From Aestuariibaculum lutulentum (GTDB taxonomy: Bacteria; Bacteroidota; Bacteroidia; Flavobacteriales; Flavobacteriaceae): a stretch of DNA of 64,000 bases. Numbering within the stretch: position 1 is the first letter of the stretch; the number at the start of each line of letters is the position of its first letter. The notes beneath the pieces were generated by a model. That model did no database searches, was not told the origin of the DNA, and worked only from the letters and a program-made list of their open reading frames with translations. The stretch is from NCBI RefSeq assembly GCF_032926325.1, contig NZ_CP136709.1, positions 1,215,501 through 1,279,500 of the forward strand, read 5' to 3'. Positions 26,548-35,004 of the stretch are shown here, piece by piece. The position numbers and the translations under genes are program-made.

Positions 26548-29500
26548 ATGAGTAAAGGCGGATACATAGGATATACATATCAAAATCACGTAACAGAACT
26601 GTTTTTATCAAAAATGGATACTGAACGTGAAATTGATGTTATCCAAATTGAAGCCAAAACTGATGACAAGTTTGACGATTTAGTAATCAACAATAATAAA
26701 GGCAAATATCAAATTCAAATAAAAGACATTTCAGGAGTTAAACTTGAAAAACTAAATATCATAGAAAATGAGATATTTATAGACAATAAGCCACATAAAC
26801 TTTCAAGTAATACTAATATCATCTTCTTTAATCAAATTGATATTGTTCCAAATTGTGAAATATTAGGATTTGCAGCTTTTAAAATGTCTGATTTGTATTT
26901 GATTTCACTTAACAGAGTAGAGATTGATGAAATATTGACCAATTTTTACGAGCTAAATCCATTCCGAAAGTCTGTAATTCAAAAATTTCTCAGTAACCAT
27001 TTAGATAGCAGAAAATGGATTATTCAGAAAAATGAATTGCCTGCTATTGATATTTTTAATACAAAACTTATTGATACAATTAATGTTGAGAGAGAATTAG
27101 TTGAATTTGAAAACATTCTACATATTGAAGGAAAACCAGGTATAGGCAAAAGCCATTTAGTCGAATTTTTACAAGGAAAATTTCCCAACAATCTACTTTA
27201 TAGATTTTGGCTTCATGAGCAAGATTACGATAAAGAAGACCGACTCAAATTTCAAAAATTCTTATTTGACCTTTCAAAAAAGTTGTTCCATGATATACGT
27301 CACAGGGATGAAAATGAAATATTTAACCAAATAAAACGAAATAATCATACACTAATTTTTGATGGTCTTGACCATGTCAAGAATTACAATCCATCAGAAT
27401 TTAATCAATTCGTCACATTTATAAACCGATTAAAAGAAGTCTGTAAAGTTATTGTTTTAAGCCGACCATTTGAAAACGAGTTAGATTGGAAGAAACAACA
27501 ACTTACAAGTTGGAATAGACATCAAACAGAGAAAGTTTTAGAAGAGTTATTTCATATAACAGACTATGATATTAAAAGTAAAATATTCAAAACTACTGGC
27601 GGTTATCCAATTATCGTTAAATATTTAGCAGAGCAATATAGAAGCACAAAGACTTTACCTGAATTAGATGAACTTACCTCTTTAGATAGTTATTATGAAC
27701 AAATACTGACAGATACAAAAGTAAAATCCTCACTTTCGTTATTTCTTTGTTCTCGTTCTTATTTCATGAAATCAGAAATTAGTATGTTTTTAGGTTATGA
27801 ACTCGCTGAACTTGTATATGAATTTATTGACGAACATCCATATCTTTTTGAAATCCGATTAAATAGAATTTCGCTTTTTCATGACAGTTTAACAACTTAT
27901 TTGCGAAAACAAAATATCAATTTTTCGCAAAGACAAAACAAAGTAAATGAGTTGGTTTTCAAATCAATAATATCTTTTGAGAAAAGATTTTTATCTCGTT
28001 TTAACAGTTTTAGACTTTCTCTCGAACATAAATATGAGGTTTTATCGAAGTTCACTGTAATCCAATCTTTCAAAAAATTAATGTTAGATGTTGTGGATTT
28101 TGAGGCTATACAAAGTTTTTATACTCAACTTCGAGAAGAATTAGAACATTTTGAAGCTGGTGATTTTAAAATTATTCAGTTCTATGATTTATCGCTAATA
28201 ATCAACTTGATAAGCAAAGACCACGTTTCTACAATAAATACATTTCAATACACTTATCTAAAAGCATTACTCTTTAATAATTACACAGAGGAAGATATAA
28301 CAAGTTCAAAATATCTTTTTGCAATGCTTTACTACATAGAAACTAATAATGCAACATTACTTTTCAATGCCACAAGTAACGATTATTATGATACTGAACA
28401 TTTTATTGAGCAGTTAGAAGATGATATTGCAAAGGAAGAAAGGTATTTTACTCTGCACCAAAATCAATTTGAAAAACAGAAAATTTCCGAATTGCTTGAA
28501 AACAAGTATGATTTAATGGAGATTATACCCATAATTATCACAAACTTATTTGTTCACAATTCAAAGATTAAGCAATATTCAAAATTACGGAATTCAATTA
28601 AAGCTTATTTGAACGATGAGAATAGCTCTTATGAAATTCTTCGTGGATTTTTAGTTGAAAATGACATTAATGAACATTTCACATCTTATATACTGAAAGC
28701 TGCCAAACAGAATATTTTGGGATTAGGAAAAGAGAGTAGTATAAATGATTACATAAACTTAAGCCTAAAAGATTTTATCCTAAAGAACAAACATTTAGGT
28801 AGTTTTGATTTACGAGACGAAATTCATAATTATATTCGCTTGTCGGTTTATCAACAACGGCAAGTAGATTTTTCAAGCATTTCGATGTTTTGGACAAAGT
28901 ATTACAATCGGAAGGATTATTCGTTTTTAACTATTGGAACAGCCTTAAAAACATTTGAAAACAAAAACTTTATAGAAGTTGAAAACTCTTGCAAATTAAT
29001 AAAATCGATACAAGTTATTTCAGAGAAAGGACACAGATATCTATTCAATGATTATATAAAGCAACATTCTATCGGGATAATTGAATTTCTGAACAATAAT
29101 TTCGATTATAAAGATTTATTGGTTCAATGGTTAGATTTACCACCAGATTACATAAATGTTTTACCTGATTTCATTTTTCAAAACGAGCTAAAAGAAAGGT
29201 TGTTCTATCATCGCACTAACAAAGAAATTGAATTTAAAGAACTTGAAAATATTTTTAAATCTAACAGATTAGAGGAATTGAAATATGTATTAAACCTATG
29301 GAAGTATAAAGTTCGAATTCCAAACAACGATACCCTCAAAGACTGGTTGCTTTCGGAGAAAATTGAGATTAAAGAATATTCTGAAGAAGAAAATAAATAC
29401 AAAAAAAATAGTCAAGAGCATTTTAATCAAGGTATTTTGACAATTGAGGATAAAGATTTCATTTTAAAAAACAAGTTGGAAAGTTATGAAGTCGCAGGTT

Positions 29501-29775
29501 TTGCAGATGGGTGGTATTCTGTATTTACTGATTTAGAGATTTACGAATTATTTGAACGAGATTCAGTAGTTGACAATATACAAAAGATACTATATAATGG
29601 AATTTTAGGAAAAGTTAGAAGTATAAATTCATATTGTTCTTTATATTATTTACCTGGCAATATTCCAAAACTAATAGACAACTTTAATGTAGATATAGAA
29701 TTTAGTCAGCTATTTGAAAGCTTTAAACATTATATTGATATGTCATTGTTTAATTTAAAATTTTATGATGATTAA
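26548..29775 (+). CDS. Cap4-like nuclease fused to STAND NTPase (Avs-like defence protein)
   Basis: 1075 aa. The N-terminal ~170 residues fit a Cap4/DUF4297-type dsDNA nuclease: GYIGYTYQNHVTELFL, then EAKTDDKFDDLVI and KYQIQIKD, a PD-(D/E)XK variant ending Q-x-K. A STAND-type NTPase follows: P-loop EGKPGIGKS (about 194-202), Walker B LIFDGLDHV (about 269-277), and VIVLSRPFE as sensor. The C-terminal ~600 residues are all-helical, as in sensor domains of Avs proteins, which bind phage proteins and then trigger the nuclease. It starts 46 bp after an attC-like repeat and ends 14 bp before GCACATTAC, the near-complement of its own left border GTTATGTGC, so it also looks like a cassette. Which phage protein it may sense is unknown. 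Confidence 0.7.
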   Translation: MSKGGYIGYTYQNHVTELFLSKMDTEREIDVIQIEAKTDDKFDDLVINNNKGKYQIQIKDISGVKLEKLNIIENEIFIDNKPHKLSSNTNIIFFNQIDIVPNCEILGFAAFKMSDLYLISLNRVEIDEILTNFYELNPFRKSVIQKFLSNHLDSRKWIIQKNELPAIDIFNTKLIDTINVERELVEFENILHIEGKPGIGKSHLVEFLQGKFPNNLLYRFWLHEQDYDKEDRLKFQKFLFDLSKKLFHDIRHRDENEIFNQIKRNNHTLIFDGLDHVKNYNPSEFNQFVTFINRLKEVCKVIVLSRPFENELDWKKQQLTSWNRHQTEKVLEELFHITDYDIKSKIFKTTGGYPIIVKYLAEQYRSTKTLPELDELTSLDSYYEQILTDTKVKSSLSLFLCSRSYFMKSEISMFLGYELAELVYEFIDEHPYLFEIRLNRISLFHDSLTTYLRKQNINFSQRQNKVNELVFKSIISFEKRFLSRFNSFRLSLEHKYEVLSKFTVIQSFKKLMLDVVDFEAIQSFYTQLREELEHFEAGDFKIIQFYDLSLIINLISKDHVSTINTFQYTYLKALLFNNYTEEDITSSKYLFAMLYYIETNNATLLFNATSNDYYDTEHFIEQLEDDIAKEERYFTLHQNQFEKQKISELLENKYDLMEIIPIIITNLFVHNSKIKQYSKLRNSIKAYLNDENSSYEILRGFLVENDINEHFTSYILKAAKQNILGLGKESSINDYINLSLKDFILKNKHLGSFDLRDEIHNYIRLSVYQQRQVDFSSISMFWTKYYNRKDYSFLTIGTALKTFENKNFIEVENSCKLIKSIQVISEKGHRYLFNDYIKQHSIGIIEFLNNNFDYKDLLVQWLDLPPDYINVLPDFIFQNELKERLFYHRTNKEIEFKELENIFKSNRLEELKYVLNLWKYKVRIPNNDTLKDWLLSEKIEIKEYSEEENKYKKNSQEHFNQGILTIEDKDFILKNKLESYEVAGFADGWYSVFTDLEIYELFERDSVVDNIQKILYNGILGKVRSINSYCSLYYLPGNIPKLIDNFNVDIEFSQLFESFKHYIDMSLFNLKFYDD

Positions 29776-29789
29776 TGGAACAAATAAAA

Positions 29790-29798
29790 GCACATTAC
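29790..29798 (+). repeat. Right border repeat of the STAND cassette (imperfect)
   Basis: GCACATTAC matches the complement of GTTATGTGC (26502-26510) at 8 of 9 positions. No long hairpin follows, so the recombination repeat here has probably been lost. Confidence 0.4.
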
Positions 29799-29844
29799 AA
29801 TGTATCCTATGAAAAGCACTAGTCCAGTTCTTCAAAGTTAATAT

Positions 29845-30039
29845 TTATTGAACTACATCTTCTTCCATCTCACCAAAGCTATCAGCGGTATAGAGCCACT
29901 TATTTTTAGTAGGCTTAACGTCTTTAATATTGAATACAAATTCGTATGTAACACTTTCGCACTTTACTTTTCCAGATAACAATTGAAGTACCTTACTTCG
30001 GATTGAATTGAAAGTATTTAAAAAATCACATTTTAACAT
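29845..30039 (-). CDS. Small hypothetical protein of element B
   Basis: 64 aa, soluble: a helical N-terminus (LNTFNSIRSKVLQLLSGK), a beta part (VTYEFVFNIKDV) and an acidic tail (SFGEMEEDVV). It is the last gene of the minus-strand element genes (29845-32860). No homology recognised. Confidence 0.45.
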   Translation of the reverse strand: MLKCDFLNTFNSIRSKVLQLLSGKVKCESVTYEFVFNIKDVKPTKNKWLYTADSFGEMEEDVVQ

Positions 30040-30275
30040 TATATATTAACTTAAAACCTCCAACATATAAAACTTAACCGAAATGGTCATTAAATATAAC
30101 TTATTTAATTAACCATGTTTCATATTATAACATAATAAATTATTCGGCTAAGTTTTAATATGAAGGTTGTCTGCTAAGCAGTTTTCTCAGGAGTTTTAGT
30201 ATTATAGAGCCAAAACAGTCTCAGAAAATGCTTCTTTTCAGAAACCAAAAGATACAGCATAATGCTCTTTATCAT

Positions 30276-30527
30276 TTATTTTGTTAGAATATCAAAATAG
30301 TAAGTGTGGTAGTTTCTACTTTCTATATAAAACACTACTCTTCCCTGCTTGGTAATTTTTAATTCTGTACAGAATACGATTTGATCTTTATACAAATCTC
30401 CTATATCCTGTAATACCAAAAGTTTAAAAGGTGTATGTAGCTTTATAATTCTATTTTGACCATTAACCACATAAATGATGTGTGGTGAGCAATATTTCAA
30501 TAGCTCGATAAGTTCTTTATTGCTCAT
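30276..30527 (-). CDS. Small hypothetical protein of element B
   Basis: 83 aa, soluble, beta-rich (IIYVVNGQNRIIKLHTPF; GRVVFYIESRNYHTYYFDI), beginning with a short helix NKELIELLKYC. It lies about 50 bp after the DUF3871-like gene on the same strand. Function unknown. Confidence 0.5.
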   Translation of the reverse strand: MSNKELIELLKYCSPHIIYVVNGQNRIIKLHTPFKLLVLQDIGDLYKDQIVFCTELKITKQGRVVFYIESRNYHTYYFDILTK

Positions 30528-30579
30528 TTTAAATAAAATAATTTGGATTATTGCCCCGTGATACGTTCTAATGTATTAT

Positions 30580-31566
30580 CTATGGATGATTTAGGAAGTA
30601 GTTGTCTTCCTTACGCCTGATTGCTTCTCCTAAATGATTCACAAACTCATAAGTATTACAGTTACGATCTAAGAAGTTATCAATATAATTACTCTTAGCG
30701 CTCTCCGTAAACAGATTATACAATTGCCAGAAATTTATATACCCATCAGCATCGGCTCTAAAATGTTCATCATCTACATAATTCTTAATAATGGTGTTGA
30801 TTTGAGAATCGGTAGTCTTTAGATGAAATAAATCCTGCTTTTGATGCTTATCTAAATGCTGATAAAGTTTCATTTTCCCCACTAAATGCGCAAATTGATC
30901 CTGATTAATCATGTACTCCTGCATTTGCTTCATGCTTTCAATCTGCTGCTGCTGATTATAACTTAAAAACAACTCCTGGGTTTTTAGTTTGAGTTCCTCA
31001 ACACTGCTAACACGTAAATCATCCTTTAATCCATCGGTAGCAATGCATAAATTACAGCACACCATATTCTTAAAGCCTATAAATAGCTTAAACTTCTCTA
31101 TACTCTTTTTGGAAAACAGATTCTGCTCAGAATAACTACGCACCCCTCCTACTGTAAGATTAAGTTTCTGATTATTAATATAGTTATGAACATCTGGTAT
31201 CTCCACCATAAAGGCTATACGCTCGTAATAAATGGTTTTCTCATGTTCCAATAACTCCTTGGCAGGTTTACCGATAGCTGAAGGAATTCTACCTTTTATA
31301 ATGTGACTAGTTCTGATATTAGGCATAGTTACTGTGCCTTCCGGATATAACTCTTGAGCTACAGATCTCACTGCTTCGATAAATTCAAAATGTGGGATGG
31401 TGCTTTCATTATCCTTGGCAAATACCGGGATTATGCAATCCTGCTTCAAATGAGATAAACTGACTTGTTGCGTGTTTGCTTCTATAAACCTATTATTAGT
31501 CGACATAGAGGATTCTACTACCTCATGATTATTGACTACTTGTTGTGTTATCGCTTTCAATTCCAT
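30580..31566 (-). CDS. DUF3871-like protein
   Basis: 328 aa, soluble. The overall pattern (NNRFIEANTQQVSLSHLKQD; VNLTVGGVRSYSEQNLF-type core; a final NYFLNHP) is that of the DUF3871 family found on Bacteroidota mobile elements. A hydrophobic Cys-rich strand lies in the middle (NMVCCNLCIATDG). The start overlaps the end of the RecA-like ATPase gene by 38 nt, so the two are coupled. DUF3871 proteins are of unknown role; the place next to a RecA-like ATPase suggests DNA processing during element replication. Confidence 0.6.
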   Translation of the reverse strand: MELKAITQQVVNNHEVVESSMSTNNRFIEANTQQVSLSHLKQDCIIPVFAKDNESTIPHFEFIEAVRSVAQELYPEGTVTMPNIRTSHIIKGRIPSAIGKPAKELLEHEKTIYYERIAFMVEIPDVHNYINNQKLNLTVGGVRSYSEQNLFSKKSIEKFKLFIGFKNMVCCNLCIATDGLKDDLRVSSVEELKLKTQELFLSYNQQQQIESMKQMQEYMINQDQFAHLVGKMKLYQHLDKHQKQDLFHLKTTDSQINTIIKNYVDDEHFRADADGYINFWQLYNLFTESAKSNYIDNFLDRNCNTYEFVNHLGEAIRRKEDNYFLNHP

Positions 31567-32428
31567 GATTTGTATTTGTTTGAATAATTTGTTTGTTTTC
31601 TACAATTTGTGTGATGCCTTCGATTTCAGATTTCCTTTCGATAATCAAAGGCTTGATTTGTGTTTTTAAACCGTCGTATTTCTGATACAGAAGTCTTAAA
31701 CCCTCTAAAGTTGTAGTTGCGTTTATTTCCTGTTTTATATTTTCCATGGATACGCCTTGATTACACCAGTCTTTAAGTCGTTTACCAACATCGCTATTAA
31801 TTACAAATTCCGGTCCTCTAAACAGATTTGTACGATCTTTACTGACCTTACAAAAGTGATTTTCGTTAATCAGCTCGAAGTTTACGGATAATTCGTATTC
31901 AAATCCTTCACTGGTTATCTCCTTTGTACCGTGCTTCACTACTTTAGATTTACCGTTAGAACCAACATCAAGAGAATAATCAACCTTTCTTCTGGTAGTA
32001 GTGATAATGTGACATTTCGATTGCAGAATTTTATCTATAAATTTCTGGTGTCGTGGTTTAACACTTGCCCAATCTTGAAAACGACCACCAAGCTGTTCAT
32101 GGATTTGCAGACAGCCACCTTCACCTTGCCACTCATGTGTTATGGAATCGATAATAATCACCTCCATATTGGCCTTTTCACATGTATCTATAGCTTCGAT
32201 ATACCGTTCCGGACTATAGGATGGAAATAGATTCAGAACATTAAAATTCCCCATATCTGAATATAGACTGGCTGATGCGTTTTCTGTATCTATTACAGCT
32301 ATTTTAGACCAGTCATTGGTTATTCCGTAAGCTAATTTGAGAGCACTATAAGTTTTACCAAACCCTGATGCTCCAGAGATGCCTAAACGTAATTTTACGT
32401 TATGCCGTTGTGTTTGTTGTAATTGCAT
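31529..32428 (-). CDS. RecA-like phage-type ATPase
   Basis: 299 aa. P-loop GISGASGFGKTYSALKL (about 14-30), Walker-B-like VIIIDSITHEW (about 91-101), and an IDTENASASLY strand between them give the RecA-fold AAA_24 arrangement seen in phage and satellite ATP-binding proteins, often recombination mediators. The tail is rich in polar residues and variable. It is preceded on the transcript by a small gene (32519-32860) and a possible terminator at 32465-32496. Confidence 0.65.
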   Translation of the reverse strand: MQLQQTQRHNVKLRLGISGASGFGKTYSALKLAYGITNDWSKIAVIDTENASASLYSDMGNFNVLNLFPSYSPERYIEAIDTCEKANMEVIIIDSITHEWQGEGGCLQIHEQLGGRFQDWASVKPRHQKFIDKILQSKCHIITTTRRKVDYSLDVGSNGKSKVVKHGTKEITSEGFEYELSVNFELINENHFCKVSKDRTNLFRGPEFVINSDVGKRLKDWCNQGVSMENIKQEINATTTLEGLRLLYQKYDGLKTQIKPLIIERKSEIEGITQIVENKQIIQTNTNHGIESDNTTSSQ

Positions 32429-32464
32429 AATTATAATTGTGTTTAATTAATGTATATAGCATAA

Positions 32465-32496
32465 AAAGAGCCTACCTCCTGAGAGATAAGCTCTTT
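32465..32496 (-). terminator. Possible terminator or attenuator between 32519-32860 and the ATPase gene
   Basis: Minus-strand hairpin AAAGAGC/GCTCTTT with an 18-nt loop, followed by TTTAT. The stem is short and the loop large, so this could be a partial terminator. Confidence 0.4.
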
Positions 32497-32518
32497 ACGA
32501 TAAGGACATAACGCCTTA

Positions 32519-32860
32519 TTAAATCACCGTAGTTTCTTCAACTACTTGTTCTTCCATTTCTAAAGCCGGATCAAAATATTCATAACGATGGTTTAATTCA
32601 ATAACTTCTCCGGTCTCTTCTATGGTAATTTCGTACGGATCTGTTTCTACTTTCCTAATAGAGCCTTCAATCTCTTGACCAATCATTGATGCACAAGTTT
32701 GTTCATCGAAAGTGGTAGAAACAAATGCTTTTTTGTTAGTGAAATAGAGCCTTCCTGTTTTCTTGCTTTTTATAGCCATAGGTCCCGACTGAATAATAAG
32801 GCCATAAAATTCATCTCCTTCCGAATTTTTAGCCGCTTTAATGTCAACAATTTTTAACAT
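32519..32860 (-). CDS. Small beta-rich hypothetical protein of element B
   Basis: 113 aa, soluble. Beta strands predominate (FYGLIIQSGPMAIKSKKTG; RKVETDPYEITIEETGEV) with a very acidic tail (PALEMEEQVVEETT). An OB-like small barrel with an acidic tail would fit a single-strand DNA-binding accessory, but that is inference from composition only. It is the first gene of the leftward set; a GC-rich hairpin lies in its leader (32898-32912). Confidence 0.5.
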   Translation of the reverse strand: MLKIVDIKAAKNSEGDEFYGLIIQSGPMAIKSKKTGRLYFTNKKAFVSTTFDEQTCASMIGQEIEGSIRKVETDPYEITIEETGEVIELNHRYEYFDPALEMEEQVVEETTVI

Positions 32861-32897
32861 AATAATATTGATTTATAGTTATTGCAGTTTTATTAAA

Positions 32898-32912
32898 GCG
32901 GGGATACCCCGC
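32898..32912. other. GC-rich hairpin in an AT-rich spacer
   Basis: Perfect GCGGGG-ATA-CCCCGC hairpin, followed by a G-run (about 32925-32936) and an A17 tract (32979-32995). It lies in the leader of the leftward genes (about 40-50 bp before the 32860 start) and between divergent units. It could be an RNA structure or a replication signal. Confidence 0.35.
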
Positions 32913-33107
32913 ACCTGCTAATAAAGGGGTGGGGTTGGTGCTAGAAGTGACCTTACATATTTGATATAAAGCCTTTTGAAAAAAAAAAAAAAAAAGATCT
33001 AGAAAATTAGCTAACTACAGGGTAATACAATTTAATTAATACTATATGCGAACTTTACAATTAATGATAAAACCAATAAATTCCGTACCTTATGGGTAAA
33101 TCATTTC

Positions 33108-33293
33108 ATGACCATGAAAACACTGTATTTATTAAATATTTATTTCCAATTACCACCTGGTACACAAAACCCTGACGATAATACTCCATTAGATTTTTCT
33201 GATCCTTTTAATATTATAACGTTTATTGTCTTACCAATTGTTGCTGTGGTTTTATACTTTATTTGGAGAAAACGAAATAAAAAGGATAAATAA
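33108..33293 (+). CDS. Small single-span membrane protein
   Basis: 61 aa (55-60 if the second or third Met is used). A Pro/Asp-rich front (PPGTQNPDDNTPLDFSDPF) is followed by one membrane helix (FNIITFIVLPIVAVVLYFIW) and a basic tail (RKRNKKDK). This build is common in flavobacterial genomes under various misleading names; the function is not known. Confidence 0.6.
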   Translation: MTMKTLYLLNIYFQLPPGTQNPDDNTPLDFSDPFNIITFIVLPIVAVVLYFIWRKRNKKDK

Positions 33294-33376
33294 TCTAAGC
33301 TCAAAATAGCATTTAGATTTTTAATGATGTTAGCTTTATCTGCTCCAGAGATATAGTTATTGCTATATTATTAATA

Positions 33377-33988
33377 CTAGAATTCAAAATTATCTTCAAT
33401 AACACTATTAGGGTTATCCTTAATTACTCTTGTTTGAGATATTCTATCATGTATTCCTACAGAAGAAACAAAATATGAAATTGGATCAATAGGTATTAGC
33501 CTCGAAAATGTTCTTTTTAGTATTATATCTTTATTCGGCTTATATCCATTGTAAGTTACAACCTTTGTTTTAGTTATAAATTTTGCAAGTGTTTTTTGAA
33601 ACTTAAACTCCATAAAACCGTAATAAAATAGAAACGTACTTAAATAAACTATTAGCCAAATAATAATATTTTCTTTAGGCAGGAGTAAAAGAATAAGTTC
33701 CTCTAATAAACCGGTAACTATCCCAAACAATATTATATCTATTAGGAAATTATACATTCTGATATTAGGAGCAACAACATCAAAATCTACTACAAATTCA
33801 TCAATGATTTTTTCCTCTTCATATTTAACTGTTTCAGCCACATAATCATAAGGCAATTGTCTTTTTGTTAATTCGGCTTCTGCTGCCTCTATGGCTAAAG
33901 CCGTATATTTATACCTTTCTACAGTTAATATCTTTATAAGCTGTTTATCTGATCGTTCAGACATCACTCTAGCAAATTCATTTTCCAT
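33377..33988 (-). CDS. RDD-family membrane protein
   Basis: 203 aa. The N-terminal ~80 residues are soluble and helical (EAAEAELTKRQLPYDYVAETV). Two hydrophobic spans with an Arg-x-x-Asp-type front (IRMYNFLIDIILFGIVTGLL, then IIIWLIVYLSTFLFYYGFMEF) are followed by LAKFITKTKVV...FSRLIPIDPISYF, the RDD-domain pattern. RDD proteins are small multi-spanning proteins of unsettled, possibly transport, function. Confidence 0.6.
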   Translation of the reverse strand: MENEFARVMSERSDKQLIKILTVERYKYTALAIEAAEAELTKRQLPYDYVAETVKYEEEKIIDEFVVDFDVVAPNIRMYNFLIDIILFGIVTGLLEELILLLLPKENIIIWLIVYLSTFLFYYGFMEFKFQKTLAKFITKTKVVTYNGYKPNKDIILKRTFSRLIPIDPISYFVSSVGIHDRISQTRVIKDNPNSVIEDNFEF

Positions 33989-34167
33989 TTGATTTTAGAA
34001 GTTAATGTTGGTATTTAATCTACTGAGCATCAAAAAGCATTATTAATGCTATATATTATATATGGATCCAGAGAATTAAAATCCAGAGAAAAGCATTAAA
34101 AATGGGGTTATTAGTATACCTCTATTTATTAACTTATAAAGTGAATTTTAAATTATAACTTAAAATG

Positions 34168-34335
34168 TTACGACATTTTATAAGCAAAAAATAACATTAC
34201 TAATAAACCAATGATTACAACACTAATTGGTACATTGTCAAAATCATATGCAAATGGAATGACGAAAAACATAACAATACTCCAAATTAAAATAATTAAG
34301 CATCCGTTTTCTTTTATTTTATTCCTTTTTTCCAT
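34168..34335 (-). CDS. Small two-span membrane protein, 55 aa
   Basis: ATG 34333-34335, TAA 34168-34170. Short basic N-terminus (MEKRNKIKENG), then hydrophobic spans IILIWSIVMFFVI and ISVVIIGLLVMLFFAY. The start is 6 bp after the stop of the next small membrane protein gene (34342-34518), so they form a tight two-gene unit. Confidence 0.5.
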   Translation of the reverse strand: MEKRNKIKENGCLIILIWSIVMFFVIPFAYDFDNVPISVVIIGLLVMLFFAYKMS

Positions 34336-34341
34336 GATAAA

Positions 34342-34518
34342 TTAATCTTCATCCTTTTTAAATAATGAAACTATGCCCCCAATTATTAAATAAATTCCCA
34401 GTAAAGGGAAAGCCCAAAAAAATACAACACCTTTTAAGTTTGAAGGCATTCTTAACCAGAGATAAAATATAAATACACCTGAAGCAATGAGTGCCAATGT
34501 GGTTAATAGTGTTTTCAT
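34342..34518 (-). CDS. Small two-span membrane protein, 58 aa
   Basis: ATG 34516-34518, TAA 34342-34344. Spans LLTTLALIASGVFIFYLWL and VVFFWAFPLLGIYLIIGGIV, with a charged tail (FKKDED). It is divergent from the XRE repressor gene and shares its spacer, which holds the palindrome at 34564-34579. Function unknown. Confidence 0.5.
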   Translation of the reverse strand: MKTLLTTLALIASGVFIFYLWLRMPSNLKGVVFFWAFPLLGIYLIIGGIVSLFKKDED

Positions 34519-34563
34519 AATTTGTTATTTGTTAGTAGTTGTATAATCAAATATAATTAAAAT

Positions 34564-34579
34564 AACGCATGTATGCGTT
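34564..34579. promoter_or_regulatory. Candidate operator: inverted repeat in the repressor spacer
   Basis: Perfect 7-bp palindrome AACGCAT-GT-ATGCGTT, 35 bp before the XRE gene and about 46 bp before the divergent small membrane protein genes; the place and size suit autoregulation by the XRE protein. Confidence 0.5.
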
Positions 34580-34613
34580 TATACGAGTTGTAGGTTTTAT
34601 GGACTTTTAAAAT

Positions 34614-34838
34614 GTGATTAACATTAAGGACAAAAAGTTTATTGAAGCCTTTGGCAAAAACCTAAGGAAACTCCGCAAAGAAGCTGGGTTGTCTCAAGAA
34701 AATTTGGCTAATGATGCCGATATTCCTTTATCTCAAATAGGAAGAATCGAGCGAGGTGAAGTTAACACAACAATATCTACTGTTCATGTTTTGGCAGAAG
34801 CCCTTAAAATAGAAATAACAGATCTTTTTAAGTTTTAA
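34614..34838 (+). CDS. XRE-family HTH repressor
   Basis: 74 aa, almost entirely a Cro/C1-type HTH (LRKLRKEAGLSQENLANDAD, then SQIGRIERGEVNTTISTV). It lacks a dimerisation or cleavage domain. It is the only dedicated repressor of element B and probably controls the spacer palindrome at 34564-34579. Confidence 0.8.
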   Translation: MINIKDKKFIEAFGKNLRKLRKEAGLSQENLANDADIPLSQIGRIERGEVNTTISTVHVLAEALKIEITDLFKF

Positions 34839-34910
34839 CCATAACTTCACTTCTGAAACTTTAAGCTAATCACTAAGCTAAAGTGCCTCTTAGGTAGAAT
34901 TTAACTTTTA

Positions 34911-34941
34911 AACCCTTTTAGACAATAATCAAAAAAGGGTT
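34911..34941. terminator. Weak hairpin after the XRE gene
   Basis: AACCCTTTT/AAAAGGGTT, 9-bp stem and 13-nt loop, without a clean T-run on either side; it may end the XRE transcript or the converging one. Confidence 0.3.
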
Positions 34942-35004
34942 CAACTTAAAAAAGCTAAACCCACTATTTATAACTCAGAAACTTTACTTGATAGATCCCA
35001 TTCT

